Part shown: positions 30,541-41,980 of the stretch, piece by piece | Layout of the letters: each line of letters starts with the position of its first letter | Position numbering within the stretch: the stretch's first letter is position 1 | Source: Metellina segmentata | Taxonomy: Eukaryota; Arthropoda; Arachnida; Araneae; Tetragnathidae | Length of the DNA stretch: 64,000 bases | NCBI GenBank assembly: GCA_947359465.1 | Contig: OX375879.1 | Span: 92,678,578-92,742,577 of the forward strand | Reading direction: 5' to 3' | Notes under the pieces: model-generated | Databases searched by the model: none | What the model was told of the DNA's origin: nothing | What the model saw: the letters and a program-made list of their open reading frames with translations, nothing else | Translations under genes and position numbers: made by a program

Positions 30541-32203
30541 TATCATGTACAAACTCCCTTAGACTCTCTCAATAGCAATAGTGTAGTTAGGGGGGGGGGG
30601 GTGCCTCTCACAAATCAGTGTTCTTATCTTTATTCAAAGAATCGGTTCTAATCAGAGCGAGAATAGTGTTTTCCCCCATAGACCCCACATTTAGGAAAGC
30701 AAGTAAACGACAAAATGGGTTGCGATTGTCTAAACAAGTAGAAGTCCTGTCCAGATTGTCCAAACGTGTTTCCTCCGATAAGACACTAATCTGAGAATTC
30801 TTCACTACCCTTCATCTCAACTGTGAAGGAAATTACCCTCTCCCCCATATTTCCAAGGGGGTGCTTCGAAGGCGGAAATGTGCTCAGTAGGGATGGTTAT
30901 TTCAGATGATTAAAATGTTGAGCGTGAGCTTTTCATTGTGTTAATACGAATTTTAAATTTGTTTTCTATTTTTAAAGATTGAGCTGTGTTTTAGATTGAG
31001 TTACTTGACACAATGCTATGAGGACTCCATGATTAATGGAAGTTGTCTAGGAATGAAAAGGTGATCCACGTCCTTATTAATAAAGAACACATTGAATATT
31101 TTTCAGTTTTATATCAATGTCTCCAATCCTCTTTCATCAATATTTATCCATATGTGTTCCATATATGACTTTAAAAAAATTATAAGCCAAATATTTAAAT
31201 TGTTTTTACCTAAATAAGATATAAAACACTTATGGATAAATATTTATTTCACAAAAAAAATTGGAGAATGTTTGTAGACTGAAAAAGTAAGAAAATGTCA
31301 AGAAAACTTTACATATGTGATTTTTATAGTTCATTTGACTTAATGAGGATCCTTTTTGCTTTTTCCAGGTCTGGGAGGGACTTAAGCACCGGAGATCACA
31401 CGGATGGGGTGATAGGGGCTCACCTGGGTCAGATTAGAGAGCCTATATAGGCACTCTAGGTCAGATCGGTGGTCACTTTGTTGTCCACTTTGTGGTCACT
31501 ATGTTCGCACGATTCCTACAACTCTAGTATTGCATGGAATTTCGTCGCACTTTTATCAATAATTGTTGATCCTTGATCAATATATAGTACATCAGACTTA
31601 GTTTCGGAAGTATTCTTAAAATATTAAAACGAGTTGAGTGATCAAGTGGAAACTTCAGTTGAAAACTGATTTTAGTAATTAAATGGTGAGAGATTAGGCA
31701 AGTATTTCTTAGAAATGACTTCTTTGAGTAATGACTGCATTTAGAAAATCCATCCAAGAAAATTGAAAACCGGGCAAAATTATTAACTCGTTTTTAATTA
31801 TAGGGGTCATTAGCTGTAGTCCCAGACACCTGCGTTACTCCTCCCACTCATTCGTACGTGCTCCCCCGGGAGCAGAAGGGCTTTAAACTGCGACGTACGT
31901 CGCACAGCAAAGTCTTTGCAGAACAATTTTTCGTAATTTTAGCAAAAATTTGGCCGATTTTTTAAAAATCGTAAGATACGATGTTCTGCAGAGTAAAGCG
32001 CGCTCTTTGCCATACCTTTCTTTCTTCTCTAGCTACGGAGCAACCTCCCTACACCTCCCAAATTACCACAAACACTTTATAAATACTAACACATTTTCTA
32101 TGTCAATGACAAAATATTTAACTTCAAGAGTGATCGACGGAATTGCAAATTCTGAAAGTAAAGTAGTATAAAGTTAATTAATTTGTATGTGTTTTATTAT
32201 AAA
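30541..32203. other. Intergenic, nothing assigned
   Basis: A G homopolymer at about 30590-30601. 31370-31500 is less AT-rich and repeats GGTCACTTTGTTGTCCACTT / TGTGGTCACTATG. 31840-31900 contains the palindrome GCGACGTACGTCGC. No gene recognised. Confidence 0.4.
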
Positions 32204-32846
32204 CTAGGGGGCGCGCCCCCTGCTCGCTAACGCTCGCCAACCCCCGGAGGATTGCTTTGCAATCCTCATTGGTACACTGCGCGAGCATGCTCGCTACGCT
32301 CGCATCAATGAAGACAAGTGTCCTAGCAAAAGGAATTACTTACAAATATTATGTATCAAAAAAATATTTTTCAAATATAAGTTTTTTGTATTACCGAAAA
32401 GTTATAACAATACCTCTGAAATCAGAATTCAAATGAAAACTTTGAGCAAATTTTGACTCGAAATGTGAGCGATGCTTTGGAATTGAATGCCCAACATGTT
32501 GTTTGTGTGTACATTTCCCAGCACTCGAGCCACCTACACTTTTTCATCGAGTTTGTTGTAGAAAGTTGTAGTGCAAGCGTCTTGTTGAACTATAATTGTT
32601 GGCCCTGAAAAAAGCTGTATTTCAAATGGCACTGAAAAGATCCTATGCTTTCTTTGATTTCTATTATAAGCTGCAACAGCTCGACTAAAATTCTTTTTTT
32701 TTTCAATAAGACTTCCAACCGATAACAGTAAAAATTCAATCGAGGCGCGAGGCTTTGTTGTAAGCAAACAATCATACAATGTTGCCAAAACGCGATAACA
32801 AATAACGTCGTTTTTGTGAGCCACGTAAGAGAATTATATATATAGA
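32204..32846 (-). mobile_element. Helitron-like element, 643 bp, complete termini
   Basis: Minus strand: 5' A|TCTATATATATAATTCTCTT then ACGTGGC. The 3' end GCGAGCA then hairpin GGGGGCGCGCCCCC and CTAG|T. Insertion flanks A and T are present. The 3' end matches the element ending at 35674 although the 5' ends differ. Confidence 0.78.
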
Positions 32847-33032
32847 TATGTAATACATATTTAGCCGATAAATGTGTTTTACGTCTGTTTTTGGTTTTTC
32901 TGCAGTTTTCAAAATTCGGACAAAATGCTTGCAGGACAAATGCAATTGCTTGGAGTTGTGTTGCAGAACACTGAATATAATTTTTCACCTGGGCTTGCTC
33001 CTAAGCATCGGAGTTGGTTGATAATAGAATAT

Positions 33033-33318
33033 ACAAAACTCTGGAGCAACATTACGGTCTATAGGCGACGGTCCGGAATCAATCTTGAAAGGAATGGGGG
33101 GGGGGACACCTCGCAATTTCGAACCACAGTTTGATGACGGAGTCAACGTCTAAGCTGGCACCCACTCTCCAAGCTTCCACACCACGCCAACGTTAGGATA
33201 TTGAAACCACGACAGGTTTAACGTGCACCAGCTCCCAAGTACCAGACGGTCTTTGGATCAAGTTTCGAGCTCGCATCCCTCGGGTTGTCGATCCGCGACT
33301 ACACCGAGTAGGTTATGT
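33033..33318 (-). mobile_element. SINE-1, head type B
   Basis: CTCTGGAGCAACATTACGGT, AATCAATCTTGAAAGGAATG (now followed by a G run), AAGCTTCCACACCACGCCAA, GACGGTCTTTGGATCAAG, then the head to CGACTACACCGAGTAGGTTA. Confidence 0.78.
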
Positions 33319-34118
33319 CTGCCCCGAAGAGGATCATGAAATATTCAGTTTCAATACATATCCGGGTAGTTAAAATTACCGCATGTAGAAAGGAAGCGAG
33401 TGAGGAGGGGGGGGGGGGCTCTCGCGCTTTTTATTAGTTATGGTTTAATTATGTGAAATGGAAAATAAGTGGGAGTACAAACCTTTTTTAGGACAAATTA
33501 ATTAAAGTAAAAATGTTTAGTTCATTTAGTTCTAAAATTAGTTACATTATTACTAGGATAAATGCCATACGACGGGTGCAGAGCAAAATTTTTTTTTTCA
33601 AACTTCATTTATATTTTTTTAAACCTGACGGTGCGTGATAACTTGAAGTTAATAAACCTTTTTTAACCACTATCTGTCAACTTTTATTGATCACTAGCTA
33701 TGTATAAACCTTTTCCCACCACTATCTGTCAACTTGCCTTGCTTTCGCATGATATTGTTTTTTGAGCAATAGTGGTAAAACAATATTGTTAGAAAACTTA
33801 ATTTTTCATCAACACTAGTAAAACAATGAGCTGCGTACGGCCTTCATTTTCTCTCAATATTATTTCCATGGCGATTTCGAATGTAACGATTTTTGATATT
33901 TCGTATCTCGTTTCGCTCGTAACATCACACAACCAACCAAAACAACTAGAAACTCTATCTTCTCGTGACGTCACACAAATAATCAAAATTTTAATAGCCA
34001 TGAAAACACCATGAGAATCTAAAATTTTATATTTTAGAACATTATTTAGTTCATTTAAATTGCAATAGAATACCCTTGCCTCTTGTGCTCTTTTCAATGC
34101 GCAAATGCTCACGGGTAA
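33319..34118. other. Intergenic, nothing assigned
   Basis: G homopolymer at about 33407-33418. A short near-repeat TATAAACCTTTT..CCACTATCTGTCAACTT occurs at about 33650 and 33705. No gene recognised. Confidence 0.4.
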
Positions 34119-35674
34119 TCTCTCTATATTAAAAAAAAGTTACCGCCGCCGCCGCCGCCGCCGCCGCCGAAGAATTGAAATTTTTGTTGTTTAGCTCCAT
34201 TCTTAGACGGTTTCCCGAGAAAGTACTGATCGGAAAAATATGAAATTAACATGCTTTGTTCTTCATCGTATTCCCTGGATAATTATTAAGATTTTTTTCT
34301 GATGCAGCTATTAGTTTAGGTTTTATTAAGTGTTAAAGTTGAAGAAGTGAAATTTCTTCCGCGAGTGAGCAAAACACATTCAAAATTTCAGTCTTTAGTC
34401 GTGAGTTTTTTTTAAGAGTACCTCTCAACGTAAATTTTTGCAGCTCGTCGAGTTTTTTTTGAAATTTAAATGTGGTTCTTGATAATATTTTTTTGAAATT
34501 CGGGAAAAATCGGGACATTTTTGTTACTTTTTTTTAAAACTGCCGTATCTATATCTAATTACTATTAGTTTTTAATTTTTAAAATATAGCAGTATACCTC
34601 AGAATATACTCTTTCTTACGGTACTATTATTTTTGAAATCGGTTAATAATTAAATTGGATGCGATCAAAAGTGCGTCATACAAAATTCGGAATCTTTGGA
34701 TATTTTCGCTACTTATTGTTAAAACCGTTTTGTCTACGGCAAAAGCCATTATTTTTTAAATTTGAAAACATCACTGAATACATTACATTACACTCTTTCT
34801 TATGGTACAATTATTTTTCAAATTGGTTAATAAATAAAATCGATGCAAATAAAAGTGGGTCATACAATTTTCGGAACTTTCAGATCGTAACTTCCGATAC
34901 AAAACTAAAATGGTCATATCTGTATAGTATTACTGTTAATTTTTAATTTTAAAAATATTGCAGTATACCTCAGAATATACTCTTTCTTACGGTACAATTA
35001 TTTTTAAAATTGGTTCATAAATAAATTCGATGCAATCAAAAGTTGGTGACACAAATTTCGTATTTTTCAGTTCGCATAGCTGCTTCCGAAAGCAGTAGTG
35101 GGTTACACTTTTGACTATCGGGTTTGCCAGATATCAAATTTATCGTAGCAACAATTGCCATAAAAACGATTTCTTTTTATTTGGCGAGGAAAAAGGCTCG
35201 CTTTTTTCCCTCTGTTTTCAAGACAGTTTACCGACAAAGTACAGATCGTAAAGTTTGGATATTAACAATGTTTAGTTAAAATTGTACAGGGAACAAGATG
35301 CAGAAGATTTTTTACTGATGCGGCTATTAGTTTAGGGTGCATTAAGTGTTAAAGCAAAAAAAAAGTTAAATCACTTGCGAAAGAAGTATTGGTTTGAGAA
35401 AGCAAACCAAACGGATTGCGTAGCAATCCCCGGGGTCGGCGAGCGTAAGCGAGACGCAGCAAAGCCCTCGCTGTGACGTCATGAACCGGAAAGTGAAATC
35501 AGCATAATACGAATTATTCAGATAGTTTCACTCTGTGAAAGTAATGTTGGTTTGCGAAGCAAACCAAATGGTATCTGTGACAGGAGTGTTGGTTTGCGAA
35601 GCAAACCAAATGGGATTGCGCAGCAATCCCCGGGGGTTGGCGAGCGTAAGCGAGCAGGGGGCGGAGCCCCCTAG
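34119..35674 (+). mobile_element. Helitron-like element, 1.56 kb, internally repeated
   Basis: 5' A|TCTCTCTATATTAAAAAAAA then GTTACC. The 3' end is GCGAGCGTAAGCGAGCA, hairpin GGGGGCGGAGCCCCC and CTAG|T. Internal palindromes GGTTTGCGAAGCAAACC and GGATTGCGCAGCAATCC recur. A block with GATGCGGCTATTAGTTTAGG occurs twice (about 34303 and 35315), so the element may be a fusion of two copies. (CCG)n near the 5' end. Confidence 0.68.
34142..34170. repeat. (CCG)n microsatellite inside a Helitron
   Basis: Nine or so consecutive GCC triplets immediately after the GTTACC of the Helitron 5' end. The related copy at 28243 has only GCCGCTG there, so the triplet expanded inside this copy. Confidence 0.9.
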
Positions 35675-35754
35675 TGTAGCAAATTATAAGATTCATTAGG
35701 TGGCTTTTTAAATATTGGCAGCTGGTACAAACCCTTTCCACCTCTTATAATTAA

Positions 35755-35962
35755 AAAATAAAACATTTTTCTCCAATGGCGGGAACTAGCCACTACAAGG
35801 CCGGATGTGATGGTCCCTTGTGAAGGGGCACCCAGTGGGAGGACCATCATTGCCCCTAACAAAGGACAGCACAATTTACATCCATGCCCTGACCCCGGAT
35901 TCTAACCAGGAATCTTCCGATCCAGAGGCCAACACCTTGACCACTAGACCTGTTGGTCGGCA
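35755..35962 (-). mobile_element. tRNA-headed SINE with head A on a different body
   Basis: Minus strand: complete head A (GCCGACCAACAGGTCTAGTG, then GGTTAGAATCCGG as the B box) and CATGGATGTAAA, but the following 120 bp (AGGGGCAATGATGGTCCTCC, CACTGGGTGCCCCTTCACAA) is not the SINE-1 body. It ends in an A/T-rich tail. Either a separate family using head A or a rearranged copy. Confidence 0.6.
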
Positions 35963-36356
35963 CATTAATTAAATTGATTAAACTATTCATTATGTTTTAA
36001 AGTTTTGCACGTGGATTTTCCAAATAGAGAGTTAAAATTATTTTAGGATAGATTTTCTCCCCAAAAGGCTGCTTAATCTCAATTGTCTTAACGTCTTTAT
36101 TTCATAGAAATTGGAATTCACAACGATCAGATACTTTCGACTTTTAAATAAAAAAAATATAATAAAAGTACCTCCGTTTCTCTTTATTAAAGTGGTTTAA
36201 AAACCCAAAAAGGAATAAAAATGCAAATACAACTTTTTAAATTGTTTTGAAATTTGTAAATTATTTATTATTATGGTTAAATACCATATTTATTTTCAAC
36301 TAATGCATTTTTCATCTAAAATTAATTAACTATCGTACTTTCATAACCACTTTGTA
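35963..36356. other. AT-rich spacer, nothing recognised
   Basis: No coding similarity, hairpins or element ends seen. Confidence 0.4.
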
Positions 36357-36374
36357 TTTCACTGGAGTCGGCGC

Positions 36375-36720
36375 TTCGACCTGGCTAAAGACCGTCGTGT
36401 TCACTAATGGTGACTGGGGCACGTTAAATAGGTCGTGGTCACAAAGTCCCTCATGTTCCTATACCAAATCAATACCTCTGGGGGTACCTGATCAGGGGGT
36501 TATCGGCCTCTGATTGGGATCTAAATTACGATATGTGTGAGTGAATGGATGTATGAAAGGGACCTTCCTGTAAAACGGATGTGTCATGTATGTCGAGCTA
36601 TATCGGACTTCCTCCCAATGGGGCTCAATAACATGGAAAGTGCACCCCCCTCGCCTCTTGCCGTCTTTGACGGGCCTGGCACTCCTCCGGTCTGCCAGTG
36701 TAGGCATAAGAAACAACAAA
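36375..36720 (+). mobile_element. SINE-3 retroposon with about 17-bp TSD
   Basis: Flanked by ATTTCACTGGAGTCGGCG (36357-36374) and ATTTCACTGGAGTTGACG (36721-36738). The element starts CTTCGACCTGGCTAAAGACC and ends with an A-rich AGAAACAACAAA tail. Its 5' part (GACTGGGGCACGTTAAATAG, GTCGTGGTCACAAAGTCC) is the same module that joins head and body in SINE-1; the remainder (TGGGGCTCAATAACATGGAA) is unrelated. No reading frame is credited. Confidence 0.75.
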
Positions 36721-36738
36721 ATTTCACTGGAGTTGACG

Positions 36739-37203
36739 TCTGATGTGTCTGTTTTTATTTTATTAATCAAAACAGATGTCTCTGACAGTTGAATTGATGA
36801 TACTTTTTGCCACTATCAAATCTGATATTTGGCACTTGAGTTGATATTGGCTCTGGCAACAGTTTTCTAGCTTCATAAAAAATACATCTGTGTCTTGTTA
36901 GGGAAAGAACAAGCTGATAGTAAAAAGATCTGAAAATACAAAGAATTAGTTACAAATATTCATTTTGCTGCTTCTCTAGACATTTTTCTAGAAAAACTAA
37001 AACTAGACAGCTAAAATGCTGATCAGATCATTGTTTTTGCGTGTTTAGCTTCTCAGATAACTGTACAATCAGCAGTAATGAGTAGGATACAGTAAAAATA
37101 CATTGAAGAAGTATCCTATGGACCGATTACTGGCATGTAAAACCATTATAAAAAGTTAAGTAGTTTCTTTGCAAAGGTATCAAACATCTACGTTTATATT
37201 ACA
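36739..37203. other. Spacer, nothing recognised
   Basis: AT-rich, no recognised feature. Confidence 0.4.
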
Positions 37204-38263
37204 CTAGTCACTGCGGTGACCAGCACAGCGTTGCCCTTGACAGTTCTTTTTGTGGGGTCAGGTGTGACCTCTGCTCGCTAACTCCCGGTGAATCCTACGA
37301 ATTCCTATTTGGTTTGCTTCATAAACCAACATCACGGCCAATTTAATTCTGTTTTCTGTCTCTGATCAAAATCCTGACGAATCTATAGCACTTACAGTAA
37401 TGAGATTTGGCACACAGGAATCCGAATTTTTTTGCAATTTTTGGGTTGCGCTGAATTTTAAAATTTAATCTAAAATATTTTTAAATGAATTTAATGGAAT
37501 TTAATTGTTATTGTTTTCCGTAGAATGAAGCACCATAAAGATATGGCAGATTCTAAATTTATTTTTTCCGTGTTTCCGTTGGAACGCTTTTAGCCGAAGA
37601 ACAAAATAAATAAAAGGTTTAACTGGAGTTATGTAGGTTCTTTTTTCTATCTCCAGATCGTTAAAGATAGAGTAAAAATTTCAATGGATTTGAAATCTGC
37701 GGAAAATTTCACATTAGATCGATACCTAAAAATATGATTTTCTTTAAATAAATAATTTTTAAACTGTAACTTTTATATTTTTTCCCATACGAATTTGACC
37801 TCCATCGTGTTCGAGAAATCACTGATTCCGTTTCCTGCGTTCAAACAAATCCAACCAAGGAAAGCAAAACAAAAATTTTTTGACTGGCATTGTTTAGCTT
37901 TTTTTTGTAAAATTGGGATCATTAAAGATAGATTGAAAATTTCAGTGGATTTGAAATCTGCGGAAAATTTTTACACCAGATAAATACCAAATACATTTAA
38001 TTTTCTTTTGATAAATAGTTTTTCCAAAAATATTTATATTTTCGTAAGAGATTGTGACGTCACGCCGATTGGATCTCTTTGAAATTCGAATTTGGCCACA
38101 TTTGACTATGGGCAACGCCGTTATGGTTGTTATCCAATAGGCTACAAATTCCCCATTTAATGGGAATTCGTAGCAATCACCGGGGTTTAGCGACCAGTGG
38201 TCACACCTGACCTCACGAAAAGAACTGTCACAGGCAACGCCGCGCTGGCCACGCAGTGGTTAG
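37204..38263. mobile_element. Foldback Helitron-like element with inverted 3' ends on both sides
   Basis: Left end (minus strand) is hairpin GTCACCGCAGTGAC ending CTAG|T at 37204; right end (plus strand) is GCCACGCAGTGG then TTAG|T at 38263. About 110 bp next to each end are inverted copies (GTTGCC..TGACAGTTCTTTT, GGTCAGGTGTGACC, CTCGCTAA). The interior from about 37350 runs in plus orientation and contains Helitron 5'-type sequence (ATCCTGACGAATCTATAGCA) and ATCGATACCTAAAAATATGA, shared with 24.1 and 25.7 kb. Confidence 0.65.
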
Positions 38264-38371
38264 TAAATTATAAAGCCAATTTCTCTTTTGAAAATGGCTT
38301 TAATTAATACGATTTTGTTCTTTAACTTAACTTGATCTTCTTTGCGGAATTACAGTACTGCAGATTTTCCA

Positions 38372-38692
38372 TTAACCACCTCAGAGCCGCGGAAGCCCGG
38401 TTGAAAAAATAGCGGGTTAGCAATAATTTCCATTGCTAGTTCGAAATTGGATCCAACCAAAGGCAGCCATGTAATTGAGGGCTAGTGTATGTTATATCCA
38501 TCGTGGACGCAGATGTCCTCACCTTTGAGTGTTGTGGTAGTATGGAGAGTTGTGTGCTATTTCACGTGTTGACCGTGTTATCTGAACATGGTTCAAAATT
38601 ATGTGGTGCTACCTTCCGTTGGGGATTGATCTAGGACCATCGCTTTTAGCCCATTGTGTTGCTTCAGTGCGATGTTAATTTATTCCCTGTAA
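38372..38692 (+). mobile_element. SINE-1, diverged, head type B
   Basis: Head remnant GCTAGTTCGAAATTGGATCC, body CAGATGTCCTCACC, GAACATGGTTCAAAATTATG, GGGGATTGATCTAGGACCAT, CCCATTGTGTTGCTTCAGTG. Point differences throughout mark it as old. Confidence 0.7.
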
Positions 38693-38703
38693 GACTGCTA
38701 TAT

Positions 38704-38766
38704 GGTTGGTAGGCGAATTAATATCGCACTGGAGCAACCAATCGGGCTACTGAGGACCCAAGTTAA
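38704..38766 (-). mobile_element. SINE-1 3' fragment
   Basis: GGTTGGTAGGCGAATTAATA, CGCACTGGAGCAACCAATCG, GGGCTACTGAGGACCC: about 60 bp of the 3' end in minus orientation. Confidence 0.65.
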
Positions 38767-39599
38767 GGAAACGGAAAGGTATTTTTCTCAGGGTATTTTA
38801 TTTAGACTTTAGTAAACGTTGTATTAAACATTTAAAGTGGAAGTAAAAAAATATATCAAATTAAAAATTTCAACAAAGTAAACTAGAAAACCACAGGCCT
38901 TTAATCTTGTGACAGGAAAAATTAATAGTTTGTGAATTAATTGCATAGTTTTAGAAATTAAAAAATGACTCTATAGAGTAATAAACTGAATTTAATTTAA
39001 TTGCTGTTGAAGTTCTATAAGGGGACATTAATCCTGATTCAAATGATAGCTGGACAATCCTATTTTATAAACTTCATCAATACTCATTTTGATCATATTT
39101 TGGGGATGCCCCCGTCGTTCTAAAGATATTTTATTTGCTGTACGAGCATTATTCTCGAAAGTTTACCCCACGTGTTTCAGACCGCGTGTTGAGATTGGTG
39201 TTGCTGCGCAGGAACCCTTCCCGGCTAACACCCCTCGAGAAAGAATCAGGCGTTGTTTGCATTTTCCTGTTTACAATTTCTCGGAAGGGTAAACACCAGA
39301 TGGGATTTTGAAGGTCAATGTGTTTCCTAGAATTCTTTTTGAAACTACTGGAAGCTCACAATATCCAAATCCAATCTGTATGTAACTATATGAGCTTTAG
39401 AGCAGGGGTTGGAAAACTACGGTCCGTGGGCCAACTCTGGCCCACCACCTGTTTTTAATCAGGCCCTATGGTTAATATTGTTTTAACATGAAAAAATTAA
39501 AAATATTATAAAATTATACACTCTGAAACGCAATGGGCGATAGTCGAGTTGATAAGTTGTGAATAATGGCATATTCGTATTCTATCGTCTGCCGTTACC

Positions 39600-41100
39600 G
39601 TAGAAAAAGTGAGGCCAGCGTCTCAAATTTTCAGTCAGGTAAAAAAATGTAAAGATTTTTTTTGTTGGCTCTTGATGAGTCGACAGACATTACTGATACT
39701 GCTTAATAATTGCTGCTGTTTATTCGAGGGGTCAATTCTGAGTAAAAACTGAGGGGAAACTCAAGAATTAGCTTCTATGAATAGTCTGCATGGAACAACA
39801 AGCAAAAAAATCTTCAAGAAAGTCGAGAAAACGCTAACACAGTACAATTTCAATGGAATCAGTTAAAATGTGTCACAACTGATGGCGGCAAAAATATGTA
39901 TAGAACAAGGTAATTTTGTAATTTTTTTTAAAATTATCGTCGTACTAGAGCAACACAATGGGCTATTGATCAACAAATGGCCGGGATCAATCCCCAACGG
40001 GAAAGATCCGAGGGCAACACCACGTAATTTTGGTATGGAACAGGGAAAGAATTGGACAAATTTTTAAGGCCTGTGAAGAAGCTAAGTGTTTAAAACCTCA
40101 GGTAATTCCTCGTATTATTCACTTGGAGGCTCTATGTGGAAAACATCTTCATTTGTCATGTGTTATGGAACCAGTTGTGTCAGTGGTTAATTTCATTCGC
40201 TTCCGTGGACTTAACCATCATCAGTTTTGTGATTATTTATTAGAGATCGAAGCAAAATATCAAAACTCTCCCAACCATACAGCAGTTTGATGACTCGGCA
40301 ATGGAAAATGTTTTATTGAGATTTTTTGAACTCAGAGAAGTTATAAAAATTATCCTAAACGAGAAAAACTAGTCCCACAACCACTATTATCGAACAATAA
40401 ATATCTATGGAAATTAACATTTGCTACAGACATTGTGGGATACCTTATCGAATTTAACATAAAATTACAGAGCAAACAGTCTGTAATTGTGAAACGTATT
40501 CTATTCGTTAAGTCATAGTCGCCGAAAATTTACATTGTTTGAAACACAGTTCACATTAAACAAGGTTGACCATTTTCCACGCTTAAAGTTTTTTTAAAAT
40601 AGTATTGGGGAGGGGGGGGGGGGGAAATCCTCATTTCCAAAAAAATACAAGGTAGGTATATTTTTTTAACTTAATCTACAGTTACATCAGCGTTTTTCGG
40701 ATCTTGATACAAGTACAAAAGACATTTCCATATTTCAAAATCCATTTGATTGTAGAATGGAGGAATTTCCGTTCGATTAGAAGTGATTGATCTGCAAAAT
40801 GGTGATAAACTTAAAATGATGTTTAAAGAAATGGATCTAACCCAATTCTATAAATATCTTTCGAAAGATACATACTGTCAATTAAAATCATATGCAAGGG
40901 GCTTTATATCTGTATTTGGTTGTACAACGTACCCCAATGTGAAAGGACACTTTCGAAAAAGAAATATGTTAAATCGCAGTACAGATCATTATTAACAGAT
41001 GATAATTTGCAAACAACTTTAATCATAGAAAGTATTAACTTCGAACACCAGCATGATAAAATATTATCTCAGGAAAAAACAATCACACATTCATCGCATT
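39600..41100 (+). pseudogene. hAT transposase of the GTF2IRD2/ZBED-like group, broken
   Basis: Pieces in different frames, in order: LALDESTDITDTA (39664-39705), LKCVTTDGGKNM (39862-39900), then after a SINE insertion VIPRIIHLEALCGKHLHLSC and SVVNFIRFRGLNHHQFCDYL (about 40095-40240), and near the end KKKYVKSQYRSLLTDDNLQT. These are hallmark blocks of the hAT transposase group that also gave rise to GTF2IRD2. Multiple frameshifts and stops show it is inactive. Confidence 0.82.
39911..40033 (-). mobile_element. SINE-1 3' fragment nested in the hAT transposase, with TSD
   Basis: Flanked by TATAGAACAAGG (39899-39910) and TATGGAACAGGG (40034-40045), 10/12 identical. Contains TCGTCGTACTAGAGCAACAC, GGCCGGGATCAATCCCCAAC and CCACGTAATTTTGG. 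It splits the transposase coding sequence between GGKNM and the IHLEALCGK block. Confidence 0.85.
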
Positions 41101-41417
41101 AGTATAAAATATAACCTATTCTATAATACGTTTATTAATAAATATAAGTATTTCATTCGTTTATTTTATAAGTGTCAGTAAAATAGTGTATACATATTAT
41201 GTAAAAATGTCACTTCCTAAAAAAAAGGGTTTTTTTTTTTTTTTTGCTCTATGAGTAGAATTACTCATGTAAATATCTTCGAGTTTGCTACCTGGCACGC
41301 CGAGCCTAAATTTTCTACACTATGGCCCGTTCCAAAAAAAAAAATTCCGACCTCTGTTTTAGAGCATGGAACTACTCTTTGTTTGAACTGAATTTTTGCA
41401 CCTTTATCACGCGAGGA

Positions 41418-41535
41418 GACAACATTCGCGGCCTCCTTGTAAGCTGCACAGATCTTTCCCTTGGGGGATTGATCCCGGATCGTCGTCAATAACCCTTTCC
41501 AATACGACGTTAATTAAAATACCTACCTACCTCCT
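41418..41535 (+). mobile_element. SINE-1 3' fragment
   Basis: AGATCTTTCCCTTGGGGGAT, GGATCGTCGTCAATAACCC, TACGACGTTAATTAAAATAC then CTACCTACC tail (the GGTA-type tail in sense orientation). Confidence 0.8.
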
Positions 41536-41635
41536 TGAGAGTTGCGACACATTTTTAAAAGCCTCTGGTTCATAGAATAGTCATCTAATTTAATGAGTAA
41601 AATACGATAGTAAACTTAAAATTGCCTGGAATGGA

Positions 41636-41755
41636 GGTTGGTTGGTAATTGTAATGGTAATTAATTAAAGTCACACTGAACACACTATTAACACTAGCGC
41701 AACACAACTGGCTATTGGCGACGGTTCGGGATCAATCCCGAAAGGAAAGACCATA
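41636..41755 (-). mobile_element. SINE-1 3' fragment
   Basis: GGTTGGTTGGTAATTGTAAT tail, CTAGCGCAACACAACTGGCT, GACGGTTCGGGATCAATCCC. The tail mixes the GGTTGG and GGTAAT repeats. Confidence 0.75.
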
Positions 41756-41980
41756 GACTCAAACGAGAGAAATGCATACAGATAGGAATGAATTATCTGT
41801 ATAATAAAGTGTAATTTAAATCAAATTTTGAATTACGTTTTAAGGGGGACCAGTGCACAAAATTCTATCAAAATTTTGACTATTTTTTATAAATTTAAAT
41901 AAATGTTTAAACAATTATGTTTGAAATAAAAGATTATTTATGTAGATACGTTGAGTAGAAGTATTTAAAATAATTTTTTG

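Larger units (their letters stand above)
39403..41356 (+). mobile_element. hAT transposon, 1.95 kb, with 8-bp TSD
   Basis: Left end CAGGGGTTGGAAAACTACGG with GGGCC; right end (opposite strand) CAGAGGTCGGAATTTTTTTT with GGGCC. TSD CTTTAGAG at 39395-39402 and TTTTAGAG at 41357-41364 (7/8). Contains a broken transposase and a nested SINE-1 fragment. Confidence 0.85.

Noticed and set aside
36492..36770. 92-codon minus frame and two plus frames
   Set aside because: Lie inside the SINE-3 retroposon and have no protein similarity.
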